Of a stretch of DNA of 64,000 nt, positions 33,169 through 46,200 are shown piece after piece. Source of the stretch: Lytechinus variegatus (lineage: Eukaryota; Echinodermata; Echinoidea; Temnopleuroida; Toxopneustidae); contig NC_054751.1 of NCBI RefSeq assembly GCF_018143015.1, positions 29,527,783 to 29,591,782 on the forward strand, written 5' to 3'. Position 1 is the first letter of the stretch. Each line of letters begins with the position of its first letter. Made by a program: the position numbers and the translations under genes. The notes beneath the pieces were generated by a model, which worked only from the letters and a program-made list of their open reading frames with translations, ran no database searches and had not been told where the DNA came from.

Positions 33169-33405
33169 CACTGTAAAAAATAATTTTAAAAAACTGTTTG
33201 ACTATGTGAATCGCACAGTAGTTTAAACATTTTAAACACTTGTTTAAAATCTTAAACAAAGTCTAAATTCAAATATTTAATTATCAATTATTTAAAATAA
33301 GCATGGTTATTTAAGATTTAAACACTGGTTTAAACTTGTTAAACAACTACTGTACGTGCGATTTACATAGTAATCAGTGTTGTTTAAATTATTTTGAACA
33401 ATGTA
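33169..33405. mobile_element. CACTGTAAAAA fold-back element
   Basis: It starts CACTGTAAAAAATAATTTTA and closes with the inverted counterpart near 33405. Inner arms GTGAATCGCACAGTAGTTTA and AACTACTGTACGTGCGATTT mirror each other, with repeated TTTAAAC phrases. The start resembles that of the element at 59984. Confidence 0.7.
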
Positions 33406-33834
33406 GATTTACAAAAATAATAGCAGTAACAATGGGTTCTTATATAGCACTCATAAATGACACACTTCACTCCTATTGTTGAACGAAACTTAATTATGTC
33501 ATTGAATTTTTCTATATTCAACCATTGATGCAAGATTTTCAATTACCTATTAGTATAAAATATAGTTTCCCTTTCATTGTCTTTGTTTGTTCCCCCCCCC
33601 CCTCCCCCGCCCTCAGTCATGAAATATTTGGAGGATGATGGAGAAGGGGGGGGGGGTTCAACAATCCCTATCGCCCTAAATGAATGCCATTTCCGGGGAT
33701 TGAGATGAATGACCCACTAATAGACTTTGCCAACAACACCACATTTGATATTTGTGGGCAAACAGTCAAAGAGAATTTGAAGAAAAAAATATGCTTTAAA
33801 ACAGAGAAATAGAAATAAAGTGTAAAAGCTAGAT

Positions 33835-34147
33835 CATCACCAGCATTATCATTGTGATCACCATCGTCATCTTCATCGTAATCATCACTACCATCATCAT
33901 CGTCATCTTCATCATTACCATTATCATCATTGCCATCATCATTACTATCATCATTGTCATTCTTATCAGTACCATCATCGTCATTGCCATCATTGTCATC
34001 TCCATTATTACCGTCATCGTCATCTCCATCATTACCATCATCGTCGTTACCATCATCATCGTCATCTCCATCATTACTGTCATCGGCATCTCCATCATTA
34101 CCATCATCATCACAATCATCATCATCATCATAATCATCATCAAAATT
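33835..34147 (+). repeat. (ATC)n triplet microsatellite
   Basis: About 310 bases of interrupted ATC/GTC/TTC triplets. The long Ile/Ser frames on + and Met/Thr frames on - are by-products. Confidence 0.9.
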
Positions 34148-34239
34148 TTAGTCTTACAGAATTAAGGTAATGATGTATTAAGACTAAAAGCGCCATTTAA
34201 AACCCGAGATTATACCTAGGCTCTATACTTTTGAACAAC

Positions 34240-34640
34240 TCTCCCCATTACTTTAGTATATTCGGTAAATATTTCACTTAAACTGCCCCTTTTATCACAT
34301 CTATCAGTAGATCATGTGTTCTTTCTATAGGAGGGCATGTCAGATTTTTTATAGAATACTTCATGGATAAAGAGTTTGTATCACCATAAGAAAAAGCAAA
34401 ATGAGACATTTTGAGGGTAGTTTATAGTTCATCAAAGGAAAAGTTGTTCACATATGACATCACGCATCCTTGTCGCATTGCCAATTGGAGGATCTCCAAT
34501 GCATTATAGTGATTGAATTATTCAAATACTCATAACTTTTTTTCATTATTTGTCCGATTTTTCTCAAACTTTGTTTTTATTCTTTGATTTTTCTGTTTCG
34601 GCACAAGCCTACTTGTTCCAAAGGTTTTATTCCCCTTTAA
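34240..34640. repeat. Probable dispersed-repeat fragment
   Basis: The right end, ACAAGCCTACTTGTTCCAAA and CCCCTTTA at 34630-34639, has the look of the AAAGGG-ended elements in this window. A left terminus is not found. Confidence 0.35.
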
Positions 34641-35961
34641 CATATGCTATTTTTTGTGTGTTAAAATGTCATGAAAATAAGGAAAGCTGAGGGTGGTAGC
34701 ACAGAAACTTGAGAAGAACGACTCTTTTTATCTGACTGATTGTCACTGCGTCAAACAAAAAGGACTGCAAAGTAATATCAAGCTCTGTTGGTGAGCATTG
34801 TGAAAGGATGACGGATGTCAGAGAAGAACTTTCCATTTCTTTCAGAGGAAAAAATAAATCCCTTCTTAAAATATTTTGCAAAGCTCAAGTGTTACTAATT
34901 TGTAGAGAAGCCACATCTTAGTTTAGAAAGCGTCGTTGGTTTTGTTTACTCATTAATTCTGATCTCATAATTTGCTCTCGCTGTCAAAAGTATTATACAG
35001 TACACGTAGTTCTAATTAGGTGCCTATGAGTTGTAGACTTTTTATTCGACAATTACATTGCAGTACAATGTATTGGGTTTTTTTGACATCCAAATTGTAT
35101 TCAGTGAAGTAGTTTAAGTTTGTGTATCGTGTTCTTTTGAATCGTGGAGTCCTGGTGTATGGTAGTGATCAACAATCTCGTGTACTCTACATTGGTCCAG
35201 TATTTGTGACTGGAATAGCGAAAATTAAACAACCCAACTTCACAAGATCAACGCTTTACAACCTTGGAAATATTTTGTGTGGACATGCGAGGATTGGTCT
35301 CCTCAGCTTCAGTCGTGAGACTCGTCCTGTGAATTTGAAGATCGGGTACGTGACTTGCCCCACACTTCTTCAGACAAGATCGCGACCGCCCTGTTTGACC
35401 TGCACTTCTGCACTGCTCCTGATGTAGAAGAGAAAGCCATTGACATCCTGAACAATCTAATTCGGATCAAGAGTCAGCAGACTTGATCGGGAATTTTGCA
35501 ACAACGTTATTTGGTATCAGTTATACATGACTTGTTCAGGTCTTCTTTGAGGAATCCATGCATTATTGGTTGGTAGGATTCTAGACCAGCTGATCAAGTT
35601 CTAATTTTAAGTTACAAATTAAGCGACTGATCGAAAATTAAGAGATGTCAATAGTGTGGTATCCATCGGGTTTTTAATGACCAATAAAAGAAAGATTAAT
35701 CTCGGAAAGGTTCGATCCAGAATTCGAAATAAGGTCTCGTTAGCCAGGAAAATTATTGTCCGGCAACAACTGAGATTTTGAGCTTTGAAGAAGCAACTGT
35801 TGGTTTTCCAGTTGCAGTTCTGTTGAGAGTGTTGCGGGTGATTCTGGTGGACTAATCGATTCGAATCCTACCATACCTTAAAGGTTCTCGGATCGACCAA
35901 AAACGCTTTTAATCAGTAAATCAGGTTTTATTAGACTGTTATTCAAGGTGAAGAAGTAATC

Positions 35962-36051
35962 ATGTCGAGGAAAAACAAGGCACCAGATATCCATGTTAGA
36001 AGTGGGGTGCTGTCCTGTTTCAACTACAAGAAGAAGAGTCTGCTTCAGAAG
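35962..36051 (+). CDS. Gene 2 exon 1: start of PH domain (residues 1-30)
   Basis: The donor AAG|GTAGGC starts at 36052. VRSGVLSCFNYKKKSLLQK supplies the first PH strand with a basic loop, typical of phosphoinositide contact. The ATG has A at -3. The upstream 5' UTR extends at least to the in-frame stop at 35932; its 5' end is not determined. Confidence 0.85.
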
Positions 36052-37113
36052 GTAGGCATCCAATTTAGGAATGAATTTATTAAGGTGGAGGGAATCAATA
36101 ATTTTATGGTGTTTCTCTAGATTGATTCACAAGTTACCTTGTTATGTATATTTTATGTCTATTTATGCCATGCAGGTATAGGCTTAATTTTCCCAACTTT
36201 CCCTTTTATTGGCTTAGGTACCATTCTCAATGCGGATCTGCAAATCACGCAAGTGAATTGTTGTCTGCGAGTGAAGAACTGAAGATGTAGATTTATTTTC
36301 TGCCAACCAGTTAACAAACGGTTTGGCCGAAGAGCAATTACATTTTTTGATTAAGAGAAAAGGAATAGGATATGTTACTGAGAGGGGCAACATCTGAATT
36401 CTGAAATCGATTATCGCCACAAACACATCTTGGTCTTCGACTGTTCGAAGAGACACATTTGAAATGCAGAATTTGGTCAAGGATGGTTTGATTGATTAAA
36501 AAAAACCCGACTAATTCATGCAAACTTTAATGACAATTGCAAATACCAGTTATGATGTCATGTGTGTACGTGATCATGTGGCATCAGCCAATGAAACCAA
36601 CAACTTGGTGTGAACATGATAAACTAGCCATGCCTGTTTTTAACTTGACATGACAATAAATTACTTTGAGATAATGAGCAGGAATGTGTCGTGTCTGTCA
36701 GTTTCGGACGACTCAAGCCGAAGCGCAAATTATGATACTAATATTGAGTTTCTGTAAGTGAAATTAATATATTTATTTCCGTCTTGGACTATACAGACCT
36801 TTCTTCTCAAAGAGTGTTTCCCCATGTAGGAATAAGCCTACTTCCGCTAATAATTTTCTTAGAGAGCAGGTCGAGCAGAGCTTTGGGGTGTGCCTTGTGA
36901 GAAGTGGAATACAAATCTACAAAATTGGAAACCACAATGTTTCTTGGGTGTTTCAGACGTCAAAAAAAATCAACAAAGAAAAATTAGTAGTCCGACTGAA
37001 AGTAATAGCACTTAATTTAAAATAGTAGTAATAAAATTGGATAGTAGCAGTCGTACAGTGGCTGCATGAATTAGTATGGGTTAGTAATAGTAGTAGGCCT
37101 AGTAGTGTAGTAA

Positions 37114-37169
<56 letters not shown>

Positions 37170-37206
37170 TAGTGTAGTAGTCGTAGTAGTCGTACATGTA
37201 GTAGTA

Positions 37207-37267
<61 letters not shown>

Positions 37268-40200
37268 CAATAGAAGTATAAAAGTAGAAGTAGTAATAGT
37301 ATAGTAGTAGTAGTAGTAATAGTAGTAGTAGTGTAGTAGTTGTATAGTAGAAGTATAGTAGTGGTAGTAGTCAACCATACGGGTATTCTGAACATGCAAG
37401 GCGTGCATGTTAAGGCCACCGCACAACTAATGACTGGTCTGCGACTCGATTTCGGAATAAAACCTAAGATTTTATGCAAATATTGAGACATGGAACTTCT
37501 AAATCATACGGTACGTATGTTTAAATCTTGTGGCTGTATGCTACCATCCTTATTAGAATAAAAGCAAAGTGAACATCTAGTCGAATTGACGTCATAACCG
37601 TACAATTGGCTACGATATGAAACTAAAGGCCACCGCACATCTTACGACTGTTCGCGATCCGATTTTGGAACAAATCGCATTTGCTCATTTTCTGAAAATG
37701 AAAATGGAACATATCATTTTATTTGAGGTTAAAATTAATTGAAAGAATACTACTATAACCATTTTGAAAGATTGCAAGCCTTTATTTTGGAGTAAAGGCC
37801 AAATTAGTTTCAAATTGTAGCCAATCGTACGACTGCTATGACGTCATTACGACTAGATGTTGAATTCGCTTTTATTCTAAGAAGGATGATAGCATATTCA
37901 CAGATTTGAACATAGGTATAATTCGTACGATGATTTAGAACATTACACAGTAAGACATTCCATGTCTCAATACTAGCATCAAAGTCTACTACATTTTATT
38001 CAGAAATCGGGTCGCAGACCAATCGTAAGGTGTGCGGTCCCTTAAGTTGGCCTTTACGCCAAAATGAAGGCTTTCAATCATCCACAATTCTGATATTAGT
38101 ATTCTTACAACCAATTTGAACCCCGAAACCCCGATTCGTTTCTTCTCTGATTTAATGAAAAAACAAAATGCGATTAGTTGCAAGATCTCTCAGATCGTGG
38201 ACCAGTCGTGAGGTGCACGTGCGGTGGCCTAAGGTGTGCTAAGGCCTTTAGGCAATGGATTTCCGGCGCGCCGCGGCGGGTTGCACAAGAGATCGCATTG
38301 TCGCATTCAAACGTGACTCCCAAATTAAAATGCGATGTGATTGTTAGATAATCAGAAGCGCTCATTTGTCACTTGAATTTTATTTTCATAGTTGAGTTTA
38401 AACGTGTTTCTGTCACAGGCCCCCGATATAAAAATATGGCATCTTGCAGTTTTCGGTGTCATGTTGCAAGGTATGAAAATTGATCTGCAGTTCAATATCT
38501 TACTTCTAATCAAAATGAATGTCCCTTTGTAGAAATCTGAATTCTATGGTAGCCTTGTAACTAATAGTAACTTAATTCTTTGGGAAATGGTGAATGGCTG
38601 TAAAGCCTGCACGGTTATCAATAATAAGATTTAGGGCCTAGTTACCATTGACACAATGATCGCCATGTAGGCATTTTGGCCATGAGAAAACATTCTGAAA
38701 AGACGATCATACACACAGTAACCTCTTATCCAGGCAAGAGAAATGTAAGTAAAACCTGGGGAGCGTTTCACGAAAGGCCTTGTCGGACGTTTTATCTGAC
38801 AAGTCCTGTTTTATCCCACAGTTGTCATAGTGACAGCGCTTCTCAGCCAAGCAAAATCATGGAAAGGTGTCAGATCTGAATTAAGTGAAAATGTTGATGA
38901 AACGCTCCCCTGGATTCATTTGGGTCACGTCTTTTGTTATCCTTGACATTTTATTAGGAAGCGTACGAGTTGTCACCGATATACTGGAAATGCTTCCGCC
39001 ACGGCACCACCGGAAATGTCCTCCTGCAGGGGTATCGGAGTGAGGTGTCCCACAAGGACAAACCTCGTGTTTCCATGGTCGTCAGTGGCTGTACCACTGA
39101 ACTCCTTCCACCTCTACTCAAGTCTAAAGGCATCGACTACCCGGGGAACGATAACTACCTGGGTATCCAGACCGCGGAAGACAAGATTGTGTTTCTGAAA
39201 GCAGAAGGGAGGTGGGTGAAAGTGTCCTAGCTGATCATGCAACCCCAGTGTTGATTTAGATAATATTACCCTTACAGTGACTTTAGCATGGTTGATGAGG
39301 ATGATGTATGAGTAAATTATAGGAGAAATTATCATGTACAGTTTTTGTATTATTATTTTGAGATGAGAAAGTGGTCAGGTGATTTTTGAAAAGTGAGTAA
39401 TTTGCCATGATTCACGACAGATTTTTCAATTATTTTGTATCAGAAGTTCGTCAATATTATTAGTGCAGGAACATCTAGCCAAAATTGCTCAAACAAGAAA
39501 AAGGGATAGGGCGTTTTGAGAGGGTATGCTTATTTGCTGTGCTTTATCAGATAACAATGAAGGATAGATAAGAGAAGTTATTTGTAATTTTTTTGTATTG
39601 TTCCATATGTACTTCAGTCTTAATGGCGAAGCTTAAGACCATGGCTCCAAGTTCAGACCGACCATGACATTCCGATCCGTCGGTCGGTTTGGATTCTTGA
39701 TGTGAATGGAGCATTAGATTCTGATATCCTTCTATCACGATGATCATATCGAATGGACAACATCACCGTACTCTTATCCAACTCGTCCCAATTCATAACT
39801 TTGTCGTCACATAGATCCCAGCGCGACCTTTGGTATAAAGACATCTTGGAAGCACTAGGCGACAATCCGGGTAAAACGAGTACGAAGGCGATGACGTCGA
39901 TAATCGAACAACATTCGACCAAACAGGAGAGACCTCCGATGCCGTCTTTGGATGATAAGATCGACAATGACAATCGTTCCTTAAGTACCAAAGCACAAGC
40001 TCCCCGGCCAGGTCAATCTGATGTGTACCATGTACCCGTAAGTGTGTTTCATTTATGCCAATCATTAACTTTCCAAAGTGTTTGACATTGTCCATCAAAT
40101 GGAAATTTATACTGGTAATGTCAGTGTGAAACACACTATTGACAAATATGAAGATGCAACAAAATATAAACACAGGTCTATACATTAAACAATAACGAGA

Positions 40201-43200
40201 AACACAGTTATATCAAATGCTTTAAAAAAAAAACATCAAGGGTTACGAGTCCCCATGTGAAATTTAAACAAATATTTTCGAGGAGCATGCTATATGGTAT
40301 TAGTGGTTCGATTGTAGTACAAGCAAGAAAACAGAATTGGTTGATTGATTTTGAAGATCCTGACCCAATTCATTTCTTTTAATGAACGTGCCATATCTTA
40401 ATTCCATCGATCCGATTTACTTGATTTTATCTTATGTATTTCACCAGTATGAGGATTACGAACCAATGCGTTGCTCTGTTTCTACCGACGACGATGGAAT
40501 ATCTTGGCCCGGTACCAAGCCGTCGCCATCAACGAGCACAAAACATGCTTCTCCCATCATCTCAGATGCCGGGGATGAAGATGCATTTGTTTCCGAGCCT
40601 GGCGATATCGATGACGATGGATACATCTTTCCCACCAATCTGGCTATGAAGATCAATGACGTCCACTCTGAAGGGGTCGAAGAGCCACCGTCGGCTGAAA
40701 CTTTGCATTCTTCTGCCAAAACATCACCTTTACATGGTCCCCGCCTGCCCGAAGCAAAGCCGGTACCGGTGCTACCGGTAACTACAGAGGATCGGCCAGC
40801 CATTTCGTCCGACTTCATCGAAAGCCTGAAACAAGCCCAAGAGAGCAAGTCCCGTCCTGCAGACAGTTCACCTGAGAAACCCCGCTATACCCCTTTAGCT
40901 CGACGGACCAAGCCCCCACCAATCCCAGACAGTCTCCCGAAGGTAGTGATGCCCAAGGACCTCAAGCAACCAACACCTGAAATGAAAAGTGCTACAGAGG
41001 AGACAGTATCGCCACCGGTGAAGACACCGTTAAAGGTGCCGGAGGGGGAACAGTGTAGGAAGTCTCGCCGGAAGCCTTTGAAGATGCCACCTCCATTGCC
41101 TGCTGGAGGGAATTTAAAGCCCAAGGCCTTTCTAGGGAATAGCATCAGCGATCGGCAGGAAACCTTACCGCAGTTGCCACCATTCCCCCAGACTAGGATT
41201 CGGCCTAACCAAGGAGACTCCAATACAAGCTCTTCAGAGACATCACCTGTCAAACAACCTGTTGCTGAAGCTAATGAGAAAGTCTATCAGCTAGTTAGGT
41301 AAGTTGACAAACACAGAGGGGCGTTGTCGTTAAAGATGCAAATGTTTATAAAATCAATGTGCCATGAGGAATATACAAATTATTGATGCTCTGCTTCAAA
41401 AATTTTATCGTTGTATTTACTGCCGAAAATCAGTCGTATTTCTGATCAAATGAATTATATTTACGTTTTAGGTGATCCTTTTGTTTCTCTTGTTCATTAA
41501 TTCCTCTATTTATCGATCCACGCGTCCATACGTTATGTTTAATTCATTATCATTTCGTTAAATGGTATTCAATCTGTCTGGGCTTAGTTATCATTCGGAA
41601 AAATAATAATAGGTAACGCTCTACGGTTACACTTCGTAATTCCGAAGGTTCTTGACTCGGAAGGTTCGTAATTCCGAAACACGTAAATTGCCTATACCTC
41701 GATGTTCGTTAATCCGAAAACGTAAAAGGGTTCGTTTATCCGAACATTTGTGGCGTTATTCCGAAGGTTCGATAATCCGAAAACAAAATATGGTTCGTTG
41801 TTCCGAAGGTTCGTAAGTCCGAAAACGAAATAAGGTTCGTTTATTTTCGGACTAACAAACCTTCGGAATTACGAACCTCATTTCGTTTTCGGATTAACGA
41901 ACCTCGGAATTACGAACCTCACTTCGTTTTCGGACTAACGAACCTTCGGAAAAACGAACCTTGGGAATAACGAAGCTTCGGAATTACGAATGTATGCGAC
42001 GCTCTACAACTTATGTTCACATCTGACATCTCCTCTGAAAGCAAGCAGGATGGGATGTATTTCATCACCTGATTAATTTAAACTGCAAACTGGTGATTAA
42101 TAAAAAAAAAGTATGAGATTTAATCTTACTCTTATATTGAAGTTTTTCCATTTAGATTGGTACTTGAAACCAATGTTTAAATAATCATGAATACAATGAA
42201 TGCATCTTATGAAGTGATAAAGGAGCAAATAACGTATCAGCCGTGTATCAGTGATGCAAAATTAGTCAAAGACACTGCAAGTAAATGAAAATAAAGTCAC
42301 AAAAATTCACACTTAAACATAAAATTTGCATGACTTCGAAAGAGGCGGGAATGCACAATCAAATCACAGAATTATAAAAAAAATCTATAACAATTATTAA
42401 AATGTCTCATTTGGATTTGTAAAGAACGGAATAAAATAGAAAAAAGGAAGTTGATTAAACGTTATGGTACAATACAAGTAAGTGAATTAAAGTAATAATT
42501 TCAAGTCAGCTGAATATAATTAACAATGGTAAATTGTAAGGTTTAGACAGAGGCTTGGCATTACAACTATTATACCAAGGCCATGTCAGGCAGTAAAGCG
42601 GTTACCAATTACCATTTTATGATTTCTTTTTCATCGTGTCCACAATCACTGTGTTTGTGCCGAGTCAGAGAAATTATCAAATGGTTAAGTATTTTATTAT
42701 TAATGATTTAACTTTCGGTTTTGTTCTTCAAATAATGGTCATAGGCTATATTAATGAGTTTATGTCAATCAACTATTCATTTCCGCCTCGAAACAAGATG
42801 TATATGGAGCATGACTTGGCATACTCTTCGAAGGGGGCTATGCTATGATTTTTTTCCAATAAAATGATGATAGTAAAGCGCCTTGGCCGTCTATTAATGG
42901 TGACAGTGACACAACTAATGCTCCTGCGACATTTACTCCGGTCTTAATATTTCCGAGGGCACGGGGTTAAAGTCAGTCGATTGTAATAGGTTTTTGGTTC
43001 AGATTAGGTATAGATTTAGTTTTGGGGGTTACATTTCTTTTTGTTTGGCTTAACGGCAAGATTTTCCATCGGAGCAAATGTCATGGAACCATTTTGCCAT
43101 CATCGTCGAAACTTTCATTGATTTTGCATACACCCCTTTTATACGCGCACTGTTTTTTTTTTGGGGGGGGGGGGGTGTTGATTGATTGTTTTAGAGGGAC

Positions 43201-46200
43201 AACATATTACACCAAATATTGATCATAATCTCTAAGAGCTAATCTGTCCTCTTAAAATGATAATAGGGACCAATCCCTTTGGGGTGAACTGTACACCAAA
43301 ATTTTATTGAGCGCATTATAGCTACTTTTCGAGTGAACTATGTTGCAAATCTTACTCTAGAAAGAGTGAGAACGTCTCACCGGCTCCGAGTGGAACGCGA
43401 TTAGGGAACAGTGGGCGTTTCATCAACATTTTCGTCTGACAAGTTGTCAGGTCTGACAACTTACTTTGATTATGATTGGCTGAGAAGCACTGTTACCATA
43501 GTAACTGTCGGATAAAACATTACAAGTCGGATAAAATGTCTGAAAAGTCCTTTCATGAAACGCTTCCCAGATTAGCTCTGTTGAATGCAGGCTTGAGTAT
43601 AATGCATGCAGATATGGGCTGGGTTCATATAGTTGCAACCTGTCTTTGATAGTTTAAGTTACTTCATGTTATATTTTGTTTATGTTAATTGAATATTTTT
43701 TTTATACTATTTTTGTATATTTATATTTTGTTTATTTTTAAAATATTATTGTAGAACTATTTATCATGCGCTTAATGAATATCCTCTATTATCATGATAA
43801 TGATGATGATTATCATTATTATTATCATTACTACTGCTCTACTACTACTACTACTGCTACTACTACTACTACTACAGTAGTAGTAGTAGCAGTAGTAGTA
43901 GTAGTAGTAATAACGGCATATTTACCCAGGGTAGCCACTTAAGTTCCGAAAACTGTTCTCCCAGCGGGCCCTGCTATTATTATTATTAGTAGTAGTAGTA
44001 GTAGTAGAAGTACTAGTATATTATAAATCTGGGGGGTGTCATGCCTATTTTGATTGTTTTAATGAAAAAAAAGTATATTCAATTGAATTCGGGGATGACA
44101 TTGGCATTTATCTCAATTGATTGAACAAACATATACCATGAAATGTGAGGAAATGGTGAATAATAATGAGATTTTTTTCTTCGTTATAACTAAATTCCCT
44201 TTTTCATTCGTTTTAAGGAGCTTCCGAAGTACACAGATGTCTCCTGATGCAAAGTCTATTGAGATTTCCAAAGATCTTTTAGAAGAAAAGGAATCATTAT
44301 CAGTTACCCTGGTCAAGAGTATGGTTTAGTGAGTTGATTACCCATTCATTTTGTTTACCATTCTGTCATTATTTTAGATTTGGATTATGTTATCAAAATT
44401 GATGAATAAACATATATTGGACATGTTTGGCGCACTATTATAATTTACTTTCGTATGATTCAAATGTATTTTGTTAGACGAATATAAAGTTTGAAATTAA
44501 TTTTGTTTTACTTCATGCAGATATATTTAAATAAATGATTTATTAATCCAGTCATTTTAGTGATCATACACATTTATTCTTTTACTTTATTCTATATTCA
44601 TATATTTCCTATATTTCACATTTATTTATCGATTCATACTCAATATTGATTATTAGGTGAAATGATTAATCGATTAATTACTTTTCCACTCATTAAGGGA
44701 TTGGATAGGAGTTAGCATGTTTAGTGTACAGTTCTGAAAAAAATTATTATCAGCGAAAATAGAAAAAAAAATGATACTGTTTAGATATTGCAGAATTGTC
44801 GCGTCATACAGAAAGGGAAACCGACATTTTCTCTATTTATAACTTTCTTAAAATCATAACCAATAATCAAAGACCCGCCATCCCTTCTTTATTGGAGAAG
44901 ATCTCTATGCAAGGAAGAACAGATTCATTATATCAATGGCTCTGAATAGAGAAATCCATCCGTATCTTATTAAAGGACAAGTCCACCCCAACCAAAAGTT
45001 GATCTGAATAAAGAGAGAAAAATCCAACAAGCATAACACTGAACATTTCATCAAAATCGGGTGTAAAATAGGAAAGTTATTACATTTTAAAGTTTCGCAA
45101 AACAGTTGTATGCACATACTGGTCGGTGTGCAAATCAGGGGACCGATGACATCATCCACTCACTATGTCTTTTGTATTTTATTATATGAAATATGGGATA
45201 TTCTAATTTTCTCCTCATTGTCAAGTAAAACAACGATTAATTCCCTGAACATGCGGAATTAGCATTATTTAATACTATATGGATCAGTCAAGTAAGTGCT
45301 TATTTTCAAATCTGTAAAAAAAAATGTTGTATAAATCAGCCCCCCCCCCCGCTTTCGGCTCAGTCCCCCACTTTCAAAACCGTCCCGCGGCCTCTGTGTT
45401 GTAAAGGGGAAGATTAAACTTCTGCATGATAAATTCTCATTGAAGTTTAGATACTGCCTGTCATATCGTCATATTAGCACCCTTTCGTCTAATTGGTTCA
45501 ATCATAATTATATGCGTGAAATATGCATGAATTAAATCTTTTATAAATATGTGTCTTTTATCAGTCATTAATTAATTGTAATGATAAAGTTATATGATAA
45601 ATGATTATTTTCTCGGTTTATCATTTTTCGACGCAATTAGGGAAAAAATGCAGTTTAGTCTACAAGATATCAAGAGGCACTTACTAGAATTCATATTTGA
45701 AACGAAATATAATTTCTGCTACAAAGACATATATTCATTTAGACAAAAATGTAGTCTTTTTTAAGTAGGAAGTCTTTTCAAACTTTGAGTAGATTGTTTT
45801 TAGCAGGGGCCGCGGAACGTTTTTCAAAGGGGGGGGGGGGTGACCATGCAAAAAAAATCACAATCATATCGTCATTTTTACGTTTTTGTTTTGGAAAAAA
45901 GTGGGCTTCAGCCCTCTGTTTACAGTGTCAGTCTTGATGTCAATATTAAAGGGATGGTCCGGGCTGAAAATATTCATAGCTTAATAAATAGAGTACAATT
46001 CACTGAGCAAAATGCCGAATATTTCATCAAAATCGGAGAACAAATAACAAAGTTATTGAATTTTAAAGTTTAGCAATATTTTGTGAAAACAATCGTCATG
46101 AATATTCATTAGGTGGGCTGATGATGTCACATCTCCACTTGTTCTTTTGTATTTTATTACATGAAATTAGGTTTATTCAATTTTTTTCCTCCAAGAACTA

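Larger units (their letters stand above)
25459..35961. other. Intergenic region between the two genes
   Basis: It holds the 3' UTR or flank of gene 1, triplet microsatellites, and MITEs at 28277, 29687, 30156, 31516 and 33169. From about 35100 to 35961 the sequence is less repetitive and more GC-rich, and probably contains the promoter or 5' UTR of gene 2. Open frames at 30727-31009 and elsewhere have no recognisable domain. Confidence 0.5.
36052..38957. other. Intron 1 of gene 2, content
   Basis: It contains a possible minus-strand coding relic (36214-36480), a second minus-strand coding-like stretch (36780-36960, phrase HPRNIVVSNFVDLYSTS), the (TAG)n tract (37080-37375), a nested fold-back (37411-38232) and a GGAGCG MITE (38760-38908). 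Confidence 0.5.
41299..44217. other. Intron 4 of gene 2, content
   Basis: It holds the TTCGGAATTACGAA fold-back (41625-41998), a poly-G tract near 43150-43180, the second GGAGCG MITE (43413-43568) and the triplet hairpin with a conserved block (43830-44010). The stretch 42010-43140 shows nothing I recognise. Confidence 0.5.

Noticed and set aside
33829-34165. Ile-, Ser- or Met/Thr-rich proteins on both strands
   Set aside because: All are readings of one ATC triplet microsatellite.
36953-37426. 157-codon Thr/Tyr-rich minus-strand protein
   Set aside because: Product of the TAG triplet tract.
40456-41253. Minus-strand frames of 122-130 codons
   Set aside because: Shadows of the GC-rich exon 4 of gene 2, whose + frame is phase-consistent with its neighbours.
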